The notes below the pieces were generated by a model. That model worked only from the letters and a program-made list of their open reading frames with translations. It was not told where the DNA came from and made no database searches. From contig NZ_CP010849.1 in NCBI RefSeq assembly GCF_000931445.1, positions 7,192,001 through 7,256,000 on the forward strand: DNA of 64,000 bases. Direction: 5' to 3'. Made by a program: the position numbers and the translations under genes. This stretch comes from Streptomyces cyaneogriseus subsp. noncyanogenus (GTDB lineage Bacteria; Actinomycetota; Actinomycetes; Streptomycetales; Streptomycetaceae). Below are positions 37,609 through 46,895 of the stretch, one piece after another (within the stretch, counting starts at the first letter, position 1; each line of letters starts with the position of its first letter).

Positions 37609-38475
37609 TCAGTCGCCCACCGGAGGTCCGCCGTGACGGAGCATCTCCCCGATGCGGGCCCGGACCTCCTCCGGACCGGCGGACCACTCAGGCGCGCCGA
37701 ACTCCACCCGCACCGGCGCGCGGTGGCAGCGCCGGCCGTGCTTGGCCAGGACGCGGGCGGTCCCGGTGAGCGCCACGGGCACGACGGGGACACCCGCCAG
37801 CCGCGCCAGCTCGAAGGCGCCGCTGCGGAACCGGGCCGGCTCCGCGCCGGTGCCCCGGCCGCCCTCCGGGAAGACGATCACCATGCCGCCACGGGCGAGG
37901 AACTCCCGCGCCCGCAGCAGGTCCTCACGGCCCCCGCCGGTGCGCCGCACCGGGAAGCCGCCCACGAGCCACCGGCAGAAGAACCGGCGGCGCCGGCGCG
38001 CGAACCAGTGGTCCGCCGCCGCGGCCACCCGCGGCCGTCCCCGGGTGGGAAGCGTGGCGAGGAGAACGGCCGTGTCGGCGTGGGAACGGTGGTTGGCCAC
38101 CACCACGCACGGGCCCCCGGGTACGCGGCCCACCACCCGGCGTCCGCCCAGCGACCGGATCACGGTCCGCCACAGGGCCCGGCGCACCGCGGACGCCAGC
38201 AGATGCGGGCAGTGTCGGACCGGGGCCCTGACCGCCGGACCGGCCGCCCGCACACCGGTCCCGCGCGCGCCGCCGCCCCACAGGCCCGTGGCCCGCAGCC
38301 GGACGGCCGACTCCGCCAGGGCCGCCAGGAGGGCCAGAACCAGCGCACCGGGCGCGTACTCGGCCAGCCACAGACCCAGCGGGGCCAGCGACACCAGCAG
38401 CGAGCGGACCGCACCGCCGCGCGGGCGCGCCGGTATGCCGTCCGCTGTGGTCCGACGCCTCCAGAACCGGAACAT
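37609..38475 (-). CDS. Second PlsC-family acyltransferase
   Basis: 288 aa. NHRSHADTA is HX4D and FPEGGRG the second motif. Residues 20-60 hold one or two membrane helices. Convergent with the OlsA-like gene 32 bp away; possibly an O-acyltransferase of the same lipid locus or a phosphatidic-acid enzyme. Starts at ATG 38475 (MFRFWRRR) with GGGGGTG upstream rather than at the earlier GTG. Confidence 0.82.
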   Translation of the reverse strand: MFRFWRRRTTADGIPARPRGGAVRSLLVSLAPLGLWLAEYAPGALVLALLAALAESAVRLRATGLWGGGARGTGVRAAGPAVRAPVRHCPHLLASAVRRALWRTVIRSLGGRRVVGRVPGGPCVVVANHRSHADTAVLLATLPTRGRPRVAAAADHWFARRRRRFFCRWLVGGFPVRRTGGGREDLLRAREFLARGGMVIVFPEGGRGTGAEPARFRSGAFELARLAGVPVVPVALTGTARVLAKHGRRCHRAPVRVEFGAPEWSAGPEEVRARIGEMLRHGGPPVGD

Positions 38476-38660
38476 GACACCCCCAACGTGTGCGTCCTCG
38501 GATCTCACAAACGCGTCCGAGTGCCGGATGTGTGACCACGAAACCACCGGGGCGGGGCCCCGGGTCAGGGCGCACAGGGGGGCTCAAAGCGTTCCTCACG
38601 GGCCCAAAACACCGCGGCGTCGCGCACACTTGGGTCACGACAGCCTGAGGCGGTGATCCC

Positions 38661-40067
38661 GTGAACGACGCGCCCGAGAGCCTTCGCGACGCGACCGTCG
38701 AGGTCCGCGCGGCCGTGCCCAACGAGCGCCTCATGCGGCTTCTCGAACAGTCCGGCATGAGCCGCAAAGCCCTGGCCAAGCGGGTCAACGAGCTGGCCGG
38801 AAAGCGCGGTCTGTCGCGGTCCTACACCCATACGTCCGTCGCCAACTGGTGCCGCCGGGGCATGGCCCCCCGCTCCCCGGGGCCGGAGCTCATCGCCCAG
38901 GCGCTGTCCGAGCGTCTCGCCCGGCGCGTGACGGTCGCCGAGACCGGTCTGGCCGCCGCCTCGGACCCGGCGCCGCCCTCCGGCGACGGACTGGGCTTCG
39001 CCCGTACCAAGACCGCCGCCCTGACCGAGGCGGCCGACTACTGGAGCCACGTGAACAGACGCGATTTCATCGCCGGCGCGCCCTTCGCCATCGGGGCGTT
39101 CTCCACCCCCTTCCTGCGCTGGCTGACCCGGCCCGCCGACCTCGACCACGCCTGCGGCGAGGGACCGCGCGTCGGCGTGGCAGAGGCCCGGGAGCTGCGG
39201 CGGGCGGCCGAGGAGGTACGGCACTGGGACTCCCGCTACGGCGGCGGGAGCTGGCGTACGGCCTCCGTGCCCGCCCGCCTGTTCACCCGGGCCGCCTCGC
39301 TGCTGCACGGCACGTACCCGGAGCGGGTCGGGAGCGAGCTGTTCGCGGCCACCTCCCAACTGGCCCGGCTGGCCGGCTGGACCGCCTTCGACGCGGGCAT
39401 GGACCAGATCGCGCAGCGGCACTTCATCCAGGCCCTGCGGCTGGCACGCGCCGCCGACGACCGCCCCCTGGGCGGCTACGTCCTGACCACCATGGCCATG
39501 CAGGCCCTGCTGCGCGGGCATCCGCACGAGGCGGTCGACATGACGCAGGGCGCCTACGAGCGGGTGGGCGGCGGGCCGGTGGCCGTGTCGGTACGGGGCT
39601 TCGCCAAGCTGATCGAGGCGCGGGCCCACGCCCGGCTGGGCGACGCCGCGGCGGCCTGCCGGTGCCTGGCGACCGCCGAGGACCTGTGTGCCAAGGGCCA
39701 CGGCGCGCCGGACACACCGGAGTGGATGGACTTCTTCGGCCACGGCCGGATCGTCACCGACGCCGTCGAGATCTTCCGTGATCTGGGCCGGCCCCATGTC
39801 GCGCTGCGCTGGGACCGTATGACGGCCCTGCCGGCCAACCGCTTCACGCGCTGCCACGGCATGCGTCTGGCCATCGTCGGGACCGCGCACGCGCAGCGCG
39901 GAGAGCTGGACGAGGCCGTGCACGCGGGCCGCCACTCGCTGGCCGTACTGCGGTCGGTCGACTCCGAACGGGCGAAGGAGCACCTGCGCACGCTCCAAAT
40001 CCATCTCGCGCCCTGGCGTTCCGCGCCGCAGGTGCGCGGGCTGCTGGCCGAACTGCCGGCGGCGTAG
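38661..40067 (+). CDS. NsdA-like TPR transcriptional regulator
   Basis: 468 aa. Residues 20-110 form a DNA-binding-like region (RLLEQSGMSRKALAKRVNELAG...SYTHTSVANWCRRGMAPR) seen in Streptomyces regulators of the NsdA/WhiJ-related TPR group. NRRDFIAGAP precedes a helical repeat domain (170-460) with tetratricopeptide-like repeats. These proteins affect differentiation and antibiotic production. The actual target is unknown. GTG 38661 follows GGTGA. Same strand as a strong terminator. Confidence 0.72.
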   Translation: MNDAPESLRDATVEVRAAVPNERLMRLLEQSGMSRKALAKRVNELAGKRGLSRSYTHTSVANWCRRGMAPRSPGPELIAQALSERLARRVTVAETGLAAASDPAPPSGDGLGFARTKTAALTEAADYWSHVNRRDFIAGAPFAIGAFSTPFLRWLTRPADLDHACGEGPRVGVAEARELRRAAEEVRHWDSRYGGGSWRTASVPARLFTRAASLLHGTYPERVGSELFAATSQLARLAGWTAFDAGMDQIAQRHFIQALRLARAADDRPLGGYVLTTMAMQALLRGHPHEAVDMTQGAYERVGGGPVAVSVRGFAKLIEARAHARLGDAAAACRCLATAEDLCAKGHGAPDTPEWMDFFGHGRIVTDAVEIFRDLGRPHVALRWDRMTALPANRFTRCHGMRLAIVGTAHAQRGELDEAVHAGRHSLAVLRSVDSERAKEHLRTLQIHLAPWRSAPQVRGLLAELPAA

Positions 40068-40145
40068 CGGGCGTCGGCGACGTCGCGGACGCCCCACGAC
40101 CCCAGGTGCGCGCGCACCTCGCCGCACGCGGCGGGCACCCGTGAG

Positions 40146-40180
40146 CGGAGCGGAGCCAGGATCGTCCTGGCTCCGCTCCG
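40146..40180. terminator. Strong bidirectional hairpin
   Basis: 16-bp perfect stem CGGAGCGGAGCCAGGA / TCCTGGCTCCGCTCCG with a 3-nt loop, between the TPR regulator (plus) and the xlnA transcript (minus). Clean terminator for both strands. Confidence 0.8.
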
Positions 40181-40193
40181 TGGCGCGGGCGGG

Positions 40194-40244
40194 TCAGCGA
40201 TGTCTGCGTGGAGGGGCGGGGGGAGTAGCACCGTAGGACTTCAT
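40194..40244 (-). CDS. 16-residue peptide frame downstream of xlnA
   Basis: ATG 40244 opens MKSYGATPPAPPRRHR and stops at 40194. It is preceded by GGGAAAGGGTGAG about 3-11 nt upstream and lies 31 nt after the xlnA stop, before the terminator. Proline/arginine-rich, no signal peptide. Too short for family recognition; it could be a real micropeptide, a truncated gene or chance. Confidence 0.35.
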   Translation of the reverse strand: MKSYGATPPAPPRRHR

Positions 40245-40275
40245 CGACTCACCCTTTCCCTGGTGACACGTCCCC

Positions 40276-41706
40276 TCAGGTGCGGGTCCAGCGCTGGTTG
40301 CTGCCGTTCGAGCAGGAGTAGAGCTGGATCAGGGTGCCGTTGGCGGTACCGCCTGCGACGGCGTCGAGGCAGCGGCCGGACTGGACGCCGACGATGGACC
40401 CGTCGGAGTTGAGACGCCACTTCTGGTTGTCGCCGCCCCAGCAGCTGTAGATCTGGACCTTGGCGCCGTTGCCGGTGCCGGCGGCGTCCAGGCACTTGTT
40501 GCCGTAGACCCTGAGCTCACCGGCGGCGGTGTACGTCCACTGCTGGTTGGTGCCGTTGTTGCAGTCCCAGAGCTGGAGCTGGGTGCCGTCGGTGGTGCCG
40601 GCGCTGGGCACGTCCAGGCAGCGGCCCGAACCGACGCCCTTGATCTGTCCTCCGTCCGCGGGCGGTGTGGTGGAGCCGCCGTTGAGCGCGTTGAGGACGG
40701 CGCTGTAGGCGGGCTTCTTGCTGCCGTCGTTGTTGAACAGCAGCGGTGTGTCCCCCGACCGCCAGGAGTCGCTGTCGCGCACGCCCCAGACGGTGATGCC
40801 GAGGCAGCGCGGGACGGCCAGGCAGTCGTTGGTCACGTTGGCGTAGGTCGTCGCCGAGGCGCCCTGGATGTCGAGTTCGGTGATGGCCACGTCGACGCCG
40901 AGGGCGGCGAAGTTCTGCAGGGTGGTGCGGAAGTTGCTGTTGTAGGGGCTGCCGCTGTTGAAGTGCGACTGGAAGCCGACGCAGTCGATCGGCACACCGC
41001 GCTGCTTGAAGTCCCGGACCATGGCGTACATGGCCTGCGTCTTGGCCCAGGTCCAGTTCTCGACGTTGTAGTCGTTGTAGCAGAGCTTGGCGGCCGGGTC
41101 GGCGGCGCGCGCGGTGCGGAAGGCGACCTCGATCCAGTCGTTGCCGGTGCGCTGCAGGTTGGAGTCGCGCCGGGCTCCCGTGCTGCCGTCGGCGAAGGCC
41201 TCGTTCACGACGTCCCACTGGGCGATCTTGCCCTTGTAGTGGCTCATCACGCCGTTGATGTGGTCGATCATCGCCTGGCGCAGTGCGCTGCCGCTGAGGC
41301 TCTGCATCCAGCCGGGCTGCTGGGAGTGCCAGGCCAGGGTGTGACCACGCACCTGCTTGCCGTTCTGCACCGCCCAGTTGTAGACGCGGTCAGCGGCGGT
41401 GAAGTTGAACTGACCCCGCTGCGGCTCGGTGGCGTCGATCTTCATCTCGTTCTCGGCCGTCACCGAGTTGAACTCACGGCCCGCGATCGTCGTGTACGCC
41501 GAGTCGCCCAGCCTGCCCGAGGCGATGGCGGTGCCGAAGTACCGGCCGCTCTGCGCCGCCGCGGCGCCGAGCGTGCTCTCGGCGGCGTGCGCGGTCGGCG
41601 GCGCGACCAGTGCGGCGACCGTACCGAGGACGCCGACGACCAGCGCCGGCAGCAGGCCGCGGATCTTCCGGCGGATGACGTGTCTGGGAAGGGCGTAGGA
41701 GCCCAT
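40276..41706 (-). CDS. xlnA: Secreted endo-1,4-beta-xylanase, GH10 with C-terminal ricin-type (CBM13) domain
   Basis: 476 aa, near-identical layout to S. lividans XlnA. Signal peptide 1-42 (MGSYALPRHVIRRKIRGLL... ending AHAA). The GH10 barrel spans about 43-345; WDVVNEAFADG holds the acid/base Glu and ITELDIQG the nucleophile Glu. A TTPPADGGQ linker leads to CBM13 at about 358-476, with three repeats (GRCLDVPSAG, NKCLDAAGTG, GRCLDAVAGG; QxW motifs). Cuts xylan internally. AGGAGG 8 nt upstream of ATG 41706. Divergent from the arabinofuranosidase abfB. Confidence 0.97.
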   Translation of the reverse strand: MGSYALPRHVIRRKIRGLLPALVVGVLGTVAALVAPPTAHAAESTLGAAAAQSGRYFGTAIASGRLGDSAYTTIAGREFNSVTAENEMKIDATEPQRGQFNFTAADRVYNWAVQNGKQVRGHTLAWHSQQPGWMQSLSGSALRQAMIDHINGVMSHYKGKIAQWDVVNEAFADGSTGARRDSNLQRTGNDWIEVAFRTARAADPAAKLCYNDYNVENWTWAKTQAMYAMVRDFKQRGVPIDCVGFQSHFNSGSPYNSNFRTTLQNFAALGVDVAITELDIQGASATTYANVTNDCLAVPRCLGITVWGVRDSDSWRSGDTPLLFNNDGSKKPAYSAVLNALNGGSTTPPADGGQIKGVGSGRCLDVPSAGTTDGTQLQLWDCNNGTNQQWTYTAAGELRVYGNKCLDAAGTGNGAKVQIYSCWGGDNQKWRLNSDGSIVGVQSGRCLDAVAGGTANGTLIQLYSCSNGSNQRWTRT

Positions 41707-41936
41707 GACTGTGCCTCCTAGGTGGACATCACGGAAGGACTGGAGTGCGGGGGAAAGCGTCGTCCGCTCCCACACGGCAGACGGACGGGGCGGGCGGAAC
41801 CCGGGCAGCACGGAATCACCGGCGTGGCGCAGGCACTTTGGTGCGCGGATCTGTCGTGCGGCTGTGCGTGGAGCTGCCGTGCGGCACGGAGTGCTCCCGG
41901 CCGGCGAGGGGACGTGCCAGGGGACAGGGCCCGTCT

Positions 41937-41950
41937 CGAAAGATTCGAAA
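41937..41950. promoter_or_regulatory. CGAAA boxes of xlnA
   Basis: CGAAA at 41937-41941 and 41946-41950, read on the plus strand, in TCGAAAGATTCGAAA. They lie just downstream of the xlnA -10, where a repressor would block. CGAAA-type boxes are known in Streptomyces xylanase promoters. Confidence 0.6.
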
Positions 41951-41974
41951 AATCCCCGGATGGTTCGACGCCAC

Positions 41975-42003
41975 AAGCTAGGAATGCGGAGCCCTCTGGT
42001 CAA
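41975..42003 (-). promoter_or_regulatory. xlnA promoter
   Basis: On the minus strand TTGACC (42003-41998), 17 bp, TAGCTT (41980-41975): a good sigma-70-like match. Start expected near 41968. Confidence 0.65.
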
Positions 42004-42160
42004 GGCCTGTCGCCGCTCTGTCTACAAAACGGCTCCTTCCCTTTGGACTTGACAGGTCGGCTCGCCGACCGGAATCGCTCCAAGGTTCGCGGATGCGGCT
42101 CGTCAGTACAAGGTGTTCGCGCAGAGACGAGAAGCCGGGCAAGAGGCGCCCGCCTGCTCA

Positions 42161-42189
42161 GAAAGTTTCGAGTGGGCTACCGAAATTTC
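42161..42189. promoter_or_regulatory. Twin GAAA-TTTC operator boxes of abfB
   Basis: GAAAGTTTC (42161-42169) and GAAATTTC (42182-42189), two palindromes about 20 bp apart, two helical turns, upstream of TTGACG at 42204 (-35 candidate, with CAATCA 17 bp later). Confidence 0.6.
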
Positions 42190-42325
42190 TTCTGTGAAAC
42201 GTATTGACGATCCACCGTCAACACCTCAATCATCCCTGTCTGAGAAGTCGGCCATGGTTCGAAATGTCGAACATTGCCGGTCCGTCGGGGTCACCTCACC
42301 CCCGCCCCCCAAAGGAGGCCCTCTG

Positions 42326-43792
42326 ATGTGGTTCCGCCCACCGCCCCCGGTCCGCCTGAAACGCCTGCTCGCCGTCCTCGCGCCCCTGCTGCTCGTGGCC
42401 ACCTTCTTCAGCGCCCAGCCCGCCAGCGCGGCGACCGTAGACCCCAACGCCTCGTATGTGCTGGTCAACCGAAACAGCGGCAAGGCCCTGGACGTCTACA
42501 ACCTGGCGACCAGCGACGGCGCGCGCATCACCCAGTGGACCAGGAACGACCAGAACCAGCAGCTCTGGCAGTTCGTCGACGCCGGCGGCGGTTACTACCG
42601 CATCAAATCCCGCCACTCCGGCAAGGTGCTGGACGTCCAGAACGGGTCCACCGCCAACGGCGGCCCGATCGTCCAGTGGACCGACCTCAACGCCACCCAT
42701 CAGCAGTGGCGGCTGGCCGACAGCTCGGACGGCTACGTGAGGCTGATCGCCCGCCACAGCAACAAGGCCCTCGAAGTACAGGGCGGCTCCACCGCCGACA
42801 ACGCGAACATCGTCCAGTACGACGACTGGGGCGGCAGCAACCAGCAGTGGCAGCTCGTCCAGGTCGGCGCCGGCAACCCCGGCACATGCAGTCTCCCGTC
42901 GGCATACCGCTGGTCATCGACGGGCGCGCTGGCGCAGCCCAAGCCGGGGTGGGTCTCGCTCAAGGACTTCACCGTCGTCCCCTACAACGGCAAGCAGCTC
43001 GTCTACGCGACGACCCACGACACGGGGACGAGCTGGGGTTCGATGAACTTCGGCCTCTTCACCAACTGGTCGGAGATGGCCTCGGCCAGCCAGAACGCGA
43101 TGTCCGCTTCCACCGTCGCGCCCACGCTCTTCTACTTCGCGCCGAAGAACATCTGGGTGCTCGCCTACCAGTGGGGCGGGACCGCCTTCTCCTACCGGAC
43201 GTCGAGCGACCCCACCAACCCCAACGGCTGGTCGGCACCGAAGGAACTCTTCTCCGGAAGCATCACCGGCTCCGGAACAGGACCCATCGACCAGACGCTC
43301 ATCGCCGACGGGACGAACATGTACCTGTTCTTCGCCGGTGACAACGGCAAGATCTACCGGGCCAGCATGCCGATCGGGAACTTCCCGAGCAGTTTCGGCA
43401 CGACCTCGACCGTGGTCATGAGCGACACGACGAACAACCTGTTCGAAGCCCCGCAGGTCTACAAGCTCCAGGGCCAGAACCGCTACCTCATGATCGTCGA
43501 GGCGATCGGCTCGCAGGGCCGCTACTTCCGCTCGTTCACGGCCACCAGTCTGAACGGCTCATGGACGCCCCAGGCCGCGACCGAGAGCAACCCCTTCGCC
43601 GGCAAGGCCAACAGCGGCGCCACCTGGACCAACGACATCAGCCATGGCGAACTGATCCGCACCAGCCCGGATCAGACCATGACCGTCGACCCCTGCAACC
43701 TCCAGTTGCTCTACCAGGGACGCAGCCCCAACTCCGGCGGCGACTACGGCCTCCTGCCCTACCGTCCGGGTCTGCTGACACTACAGCGCTGA
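42326..43792 (+). CDS. abfB: Secreted alpha-L-arabinofuranosidase, GH62 with N-terminal ricin-type domain
   Basis: 488 aa. AAAGGAGG lies 7 nt before ATG 42326. Signal peptide 1-36 ends PASAA. A ricin-like beta-trefoil spans about 40-180, three repeats with GKALDVYN, GKVLDVQN, NKALEVQGG and QLWQF/QQWRL/QQWQL. The GH62 five-bladed propeller is about 190-488 (WVSLKDFTVVPYNGK with the catalytic Asp region, ISHGELIRTSPDQTM). It strips arabinose from arabinoxylan and would work with XlnA. The ricin domain is N-terminal here and C-terminal in XlnA. Confidence 0.95.
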   Translation: MWFRPPPPVRLKRLLAVLAPLLLVATFFSAQPASAATVDPNASYVLVNRNSGKALDVYNLATSDGARITQWTRNDQNQQLWQFVDAGGGYYRIKSRHSGKVLDVQNGSTANGGPIVQWTDLNATHQQWRLADSSDGYVRLIARHSNKALEVQGGSTADNANIVQYDDWGGSNQQWQLVQVGAGNPGTCSLPSAYRWSSTGALAQPKPGWVSLKDFTVVPYNGKQLVYATTHDTGTSWGSMNFGLFTNWSEMASASQNAMSASTVAPTLFYFAPKNIWVLAYQWGGTAFSYRTSSDPTNPNGWSAPKELFSGSITGSGTGPIDQTLIADGTNMYLFFAGDNGKIYRASMPIGNFPSSFGTTSTVVMSDTTNNLFEAPQVYKLQGQNRYLMIVEAIGSQGRYFRSFTATSLNGSWTPQAATESNPFAGKANSGATWTNDISHGELIRTSPDQTMTVDPCNLQLLYQGRSPNSGGDYGLLPYRPGLLTLQR

Positions 43793-43807
43793 CGGCGGGA
43801 CACGAGT

Positions 43808-43860
43808 CCGGCTCCGGTACGGAGCCGGGGTGGCGGGCTCGGCGGAAGGCCGAGCCCGCC
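43808..43860. terminator. Tandem perfect hairpins after abfB
   Basis: CCGGCTCCG-GTA-CGGAGCCGG (43808-43828) then a 12-bp stem GGCGGGCTCGGC / GCCGAGCCCGCC with a 5-nt loop (43832-43860). Likely ends both abfB and the convergent uvrA-like gene. Confidence 0.75.
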
Positions 43861-43974
43861 CGGGTCACGCGACGACGCCGGCGCTCGTCCGGGTGACCGG
43901 CCCACGTGGAAGGTGAGCTCGCCGGTGGCCCGGTGGCGGCGGTCCGGACAGGTGGGCGGCTGTCGCCAAGACCG

Positions 43975-46323
43975 TCAGGCGCGACTGGAGTACTGGCGGA
44001 GCGTCCGGGCCAGATAGGGAGCCGTCCGGCTGCCCTCCGCCCGTGCCACCTCTGCCGGAGGGCCCGCCGCCACGATCCGGCCGCCCGCGTCGCCGCCGCC
44101 CGGACCCAGGTCGATCACCCAGTCGGCGCCCGCGACGACGGACATGTCGTGCTCGACGACGATCACCGTGTGCCCCGCGTCGACCAGACCGTGCAACTGG
44201 CGCATCAGGACGTCCACGTCGGCCGGGTGGAGCCCGGTCGTCGGCTCGTCGAGGAGGTACAGGGCGCTGCCGCGGCGGCCCCGCTGCAGCTCGCTCGCCA
44301 GCTTGATGCGCTGCGCCTCCCCGCCGGACAGCTCGGTCGCCGGCTGGCCGAGGCGCAGATAGCCGAGGCCGACGTCGAGGAGGGCGCCGAGGCTGCGGGC
44401 CGCGGCGGGGGTGCCGGCGAAGAACTCCGCCGCGCCCTCCACCGTCATGTCCAGCACCTGTGCGATGGTCCGGCCGCGGTGGGTGACCTGGAGCGTCTCG
44501 GGGTTGTAGCGGGCCCCGCCGCAGTCCGGGCAGGGGGCGTAGGTGCTCGGCAGGAACAGCAGCTCCACGCTGACGAATCCCTCGCCCTGGCAGGTCTCGC
44601 AGCGCCCGCCCGGCATGTTGAAGGAGAAGCGCCCGGCGCCGTAGCCGCGCTCGCGCGCCTCGTCGGTGGCCGCGAACACCTTGCGCACCACGTCGAACAG
44701 GCCCGTGTACGTGGCCAGGTTGGAGCGGGGCGTGCGGCCGATGGGCTTCTGGTCCACGCGGACCAGCCGGCCGACGCCCGCCAGATCCTCGGTGATCTCC
44801 CCGAGGAGCGTCGACTTGCCGGACCCCGACACGCCGGTGACCGCGGTGAACACCCCGAGCGGGAACCGCGCCGTCACCCCGCTCAGGTTGTGCCGGGTGA
44901 CCGGCCCCACCGTCAGCTCTCCCCGGGGGACGCGGACCGGGCGGGCGGGTGCGGGGGAGCGGGCGAAGAGATGGCGGGCCGTCGCCGACCCGGTGACGCC
45001 GGCCAGCCCCTCGGGCGGCCCGCTGTACAGCACCCGCCCGCCGTGTTCGCCCGCCCCCGGGCCCACGTCCACGATCCAGTCGGCGCCGCGCACGACGTCG
45101 AGGTGGTGCTCGACCACGAACACCGAGTTGCCCGCCGCCTTCAGCCGCTCCAGCACCGTCAGCAGGGCCTCGGTGTCGGCCGGATGGAGTCCGGCGGACG
45201 GCTCGTCCAGCACGTACACGACCCCGAAGAGCCCGGAGCGGAGCTGGGTGGCCAGCCGCAGCCGTTGCAGCTCGCCCGCCGAGAGGGTCGGTGTGGGGCG
45301 GTCCAGGCTCAGATAGCCCAGGCCGAGCTCGACGACCGGGGCGATACGGGAGACGAGGTCCGCGGTGAGCACACGGGCCGTCTCCCCCTCCGCGGGCAGG
45401 CGGGCGGCCAGCTCCGTGAGCGGCAGCGCGGCCAGCTCGGCGATGGTCCGGCCGCCCACGGTGACCGCCAGCGCCTCGGGCCGCAGCCGGCTGCCGCCGC
45501 ACGCCGGGCACGGCGCACTGGTCAGGAAGCGTTCCGCCTTCGCGCGCAGCGTCGGGCTCCTGGAGTCCGAGAACGTCTTCATCACATACCGCCGGGCGCT
45601 CATGTACGTGCCCTGGTACGGCCGTTGGATACGGCCCGCGTCCCGGACCGGATGCACGGTGACCACCGGCTGCTCGTCCGTGAACAGGATCCACTCCCGC
45701 TGCTCGGCGGGCAGCTCACGCCAGGGCCGGTCGACGTCGTGACCGAGCGCGTCGAGGATGTCCCGCAGGTTCTTGCCCTGCCAGGCGCCCGGCCACGCGG
45801 CGATCGCCCCCTCGCGGATGGACAGCGACGGGTCCGGGACCAGCAACTCCTCGGTCGTGCGGTGGACCCGGCCCAGGCCGTGGCACTCCGGGCACGCCCC
45901 CGCCGCCGTGTTGGGGGAGAAGGCGTCGGAGTCGAGCCGCTCGGCCCCCGGCGGATAGGTCCCGGCGCGGGAGAACAGCATGCGCAGGGAGTTGGAGAGG
46001 TGGGTGACCGTGCCGACCGAGGAACGGGAGGTCGCGGCGGCACGGCGCTGCTGGAGCGACACGGCGGGCGGCAGGCCGGTGATCTCGCCGACCTTCGGCG
46101 CGCCGATCTGGTGGATGAGGCGGCGGGCGTACGGCGCCACCGACTCGAAGTAGCGCCGCTGCGCCTCCGCGTAGATCGTGCCGAAGGCGAGCGACGACTT
46201 GCCCGAGCCCGACACGCCGGTGAACACGGCCACGACGTCCCGGGGGATGTCGACGTCCACGGCCTTCAGATTGTGCTCGCGGGCGGCGCGCACCCGGACG
46301 TACGGGTCGTGGGGGCTGTGCAT
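43975..46323 (-). CDS. UvrA-like (class II) excinuclease ABC ATPase
   Basis: 782 aa, shorter than housekeeping UvrA (about 950). Two ABC units: GVSGSGKSSLAFGTIYAE and GVSGSGKSTLL Walker A, LSAGELQRLRLA and LSGGEAQRIKLA signatures, then VYVLDEPSAGLHP and YLLDEPTTGLHP Walker B. Zinc sites show CPECHG, CPACGGSR, CETCQGEG and CPDCGGAR. The layout is that of actinobacterial UvrA2/DrrC proteins tied to drug or damage resistance; the second UvrB-binding insert is reduced. Start 46323 (MHSPHDPYVRVR). Confidence 0.9.
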   Translation of the reverse strand: MHSPHDPYVRVRAAREHNLKAVDVDIPRDVVAVFTGVSGSGKSSLAFGTIYAEAQRRYFESVAPYARRLIHQIGAPKVGEITGLPPAVSLQQRRAAATSRSSVGTVTHLSNSLRMLFSRAGTYPPGAERLDSDAFSPNTAAGACPECHGLGRVHRTTEELLVPDPSLSIREGAIAAWPGAWQGKNLRDILDALGHDVDRPWRELPAEQREWILFTDEQPVVTVHPVRDAGRIQRPYQGTYMSARRYVMKTFSDSRSPTLRAKAERFLTSAPCPACGGSRLRPEALAVTVGGRTIAELAALPLTELAARLPAEGETARVLTADLVSRIAPVVELGLGYLSLDRPTPTLSAGELQRLRLATQLRSGLFGVVYVLDEPSAGLHPADTEALLTVLERLKAAGNSVFVVEHHLDVVRGADWIVDVGPGAGEHGGRVLYSGPPEGLAGVTGSATARHLFARSPAPARPVRVPRGELTVGPVTRHNLSGVTARFPLGVFTAVTGVSGSGKSTLLGEITEDLAGVGRLVRVDQKPIGRTPRSNLATYTGLFDVVRKVFAATDEARERGYGAGRFSFNMPGGRCETCQGEGFVSVELLFLPSTYAPCPDCGGARYNPETLQVTHRGRTIAQVLDMTVEGAAEFFAGTPAAARSLGALLDVGLGYLRLGQPATELSGGEAQRIKLASELQRGRRGSALYLLDEPTTGLHPADVDVLMRQLHGLVDAGHTVIVVEHDMSVVAGADWVIDLGPGGGDAGGRIVAAGPPAEVARAEGSRTAPYLARTLRQYSSRA

Positions 46324-46589
46324 GACGGAGGACTCCGGCGGGGCTCGGGGGAGTGGACAGCGGCGGACCTTCGGCGGACGTACGGGGGCCTCGACCGGGA
46401 GGTCCGAAGTCCGCGTAGGGACAAACCCCGCGATTCTATGCAACGCGGCCGGGTGGCCGCAGGGCGCCCGTCAGGGGTGCGCGCGCGGCTCGGCCCCACC
46501 GGTCGGGGCGTTCCGGCATGTGCAGGGGCCGGACACGGTGGTGCCGGGCCGCGTACCGCCCGGCCCCGCGGGTGAGTCCGGCGCGCGGT

Positions 46590-46895
46590 TCAGCGCCGTT
46601 CCCCCGCGGGCCCCGGCGGCTTCCGGCCGCCGGAACGGGGGACGCGCCGACGCGCGGCCAGGGCGGCGCCCGCCACGACCAGGCCGATGGCCGCCAGCCG
46701 GGCCGCCTGATACAGCGTGACGGCGTCCTCCTGGCCCGTGCGGGGTGAGCGCAGCAGCGTCCAGACGAGCAGGCCGAGGCCGGCGAGGACGAGGAGTGCG
46801 CCGCCGAGGGGCCCGAACGACGACCACCACGGCGCGTCCGATGGATCGCCCGTCCGGCCGGGGCCGCTGCGCTGGGGGTCGTGCCGGTCTGCCAT
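46590..46895 (-). CDS. Small membrane protein
   Basis: 101 aa with two membrane helices, GGALLVLAGLGLLVWTLL and AARLAAIGLVVAGAALAA, and a basic tail. Unknown function. GGGAAGG lies about 5 nt before the ATG. The 266-bp gap to uvrA and 258-bp gap above it show no other gene. Confidence 0.65.
   Translation of the reverse strand: MADRHDPQRSGPGRTGDPSDAPWWSSFGPLGGALLVLAGLGLLVWTLLRSPRTGQEDAVTLYQAARLAAIGLVVAGAALAARRRVPRSGGRKPPGPAGERR

Larger units (their letters stand above)
41707..42325. other. 619-bp divergent xlnA/abfB regulatory region
   Basis: No gene. It holds the xlnA promoter, CGAAA boxes, paired GAAA-TTTC boxes, TTGACG-ATCCAC-CGTCAA (42204-42221) and GTTCG-N6-CGAAC (42257-42272). Both genes have long leaders, about 260 and 90 nt. 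Confidence 0.7.
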
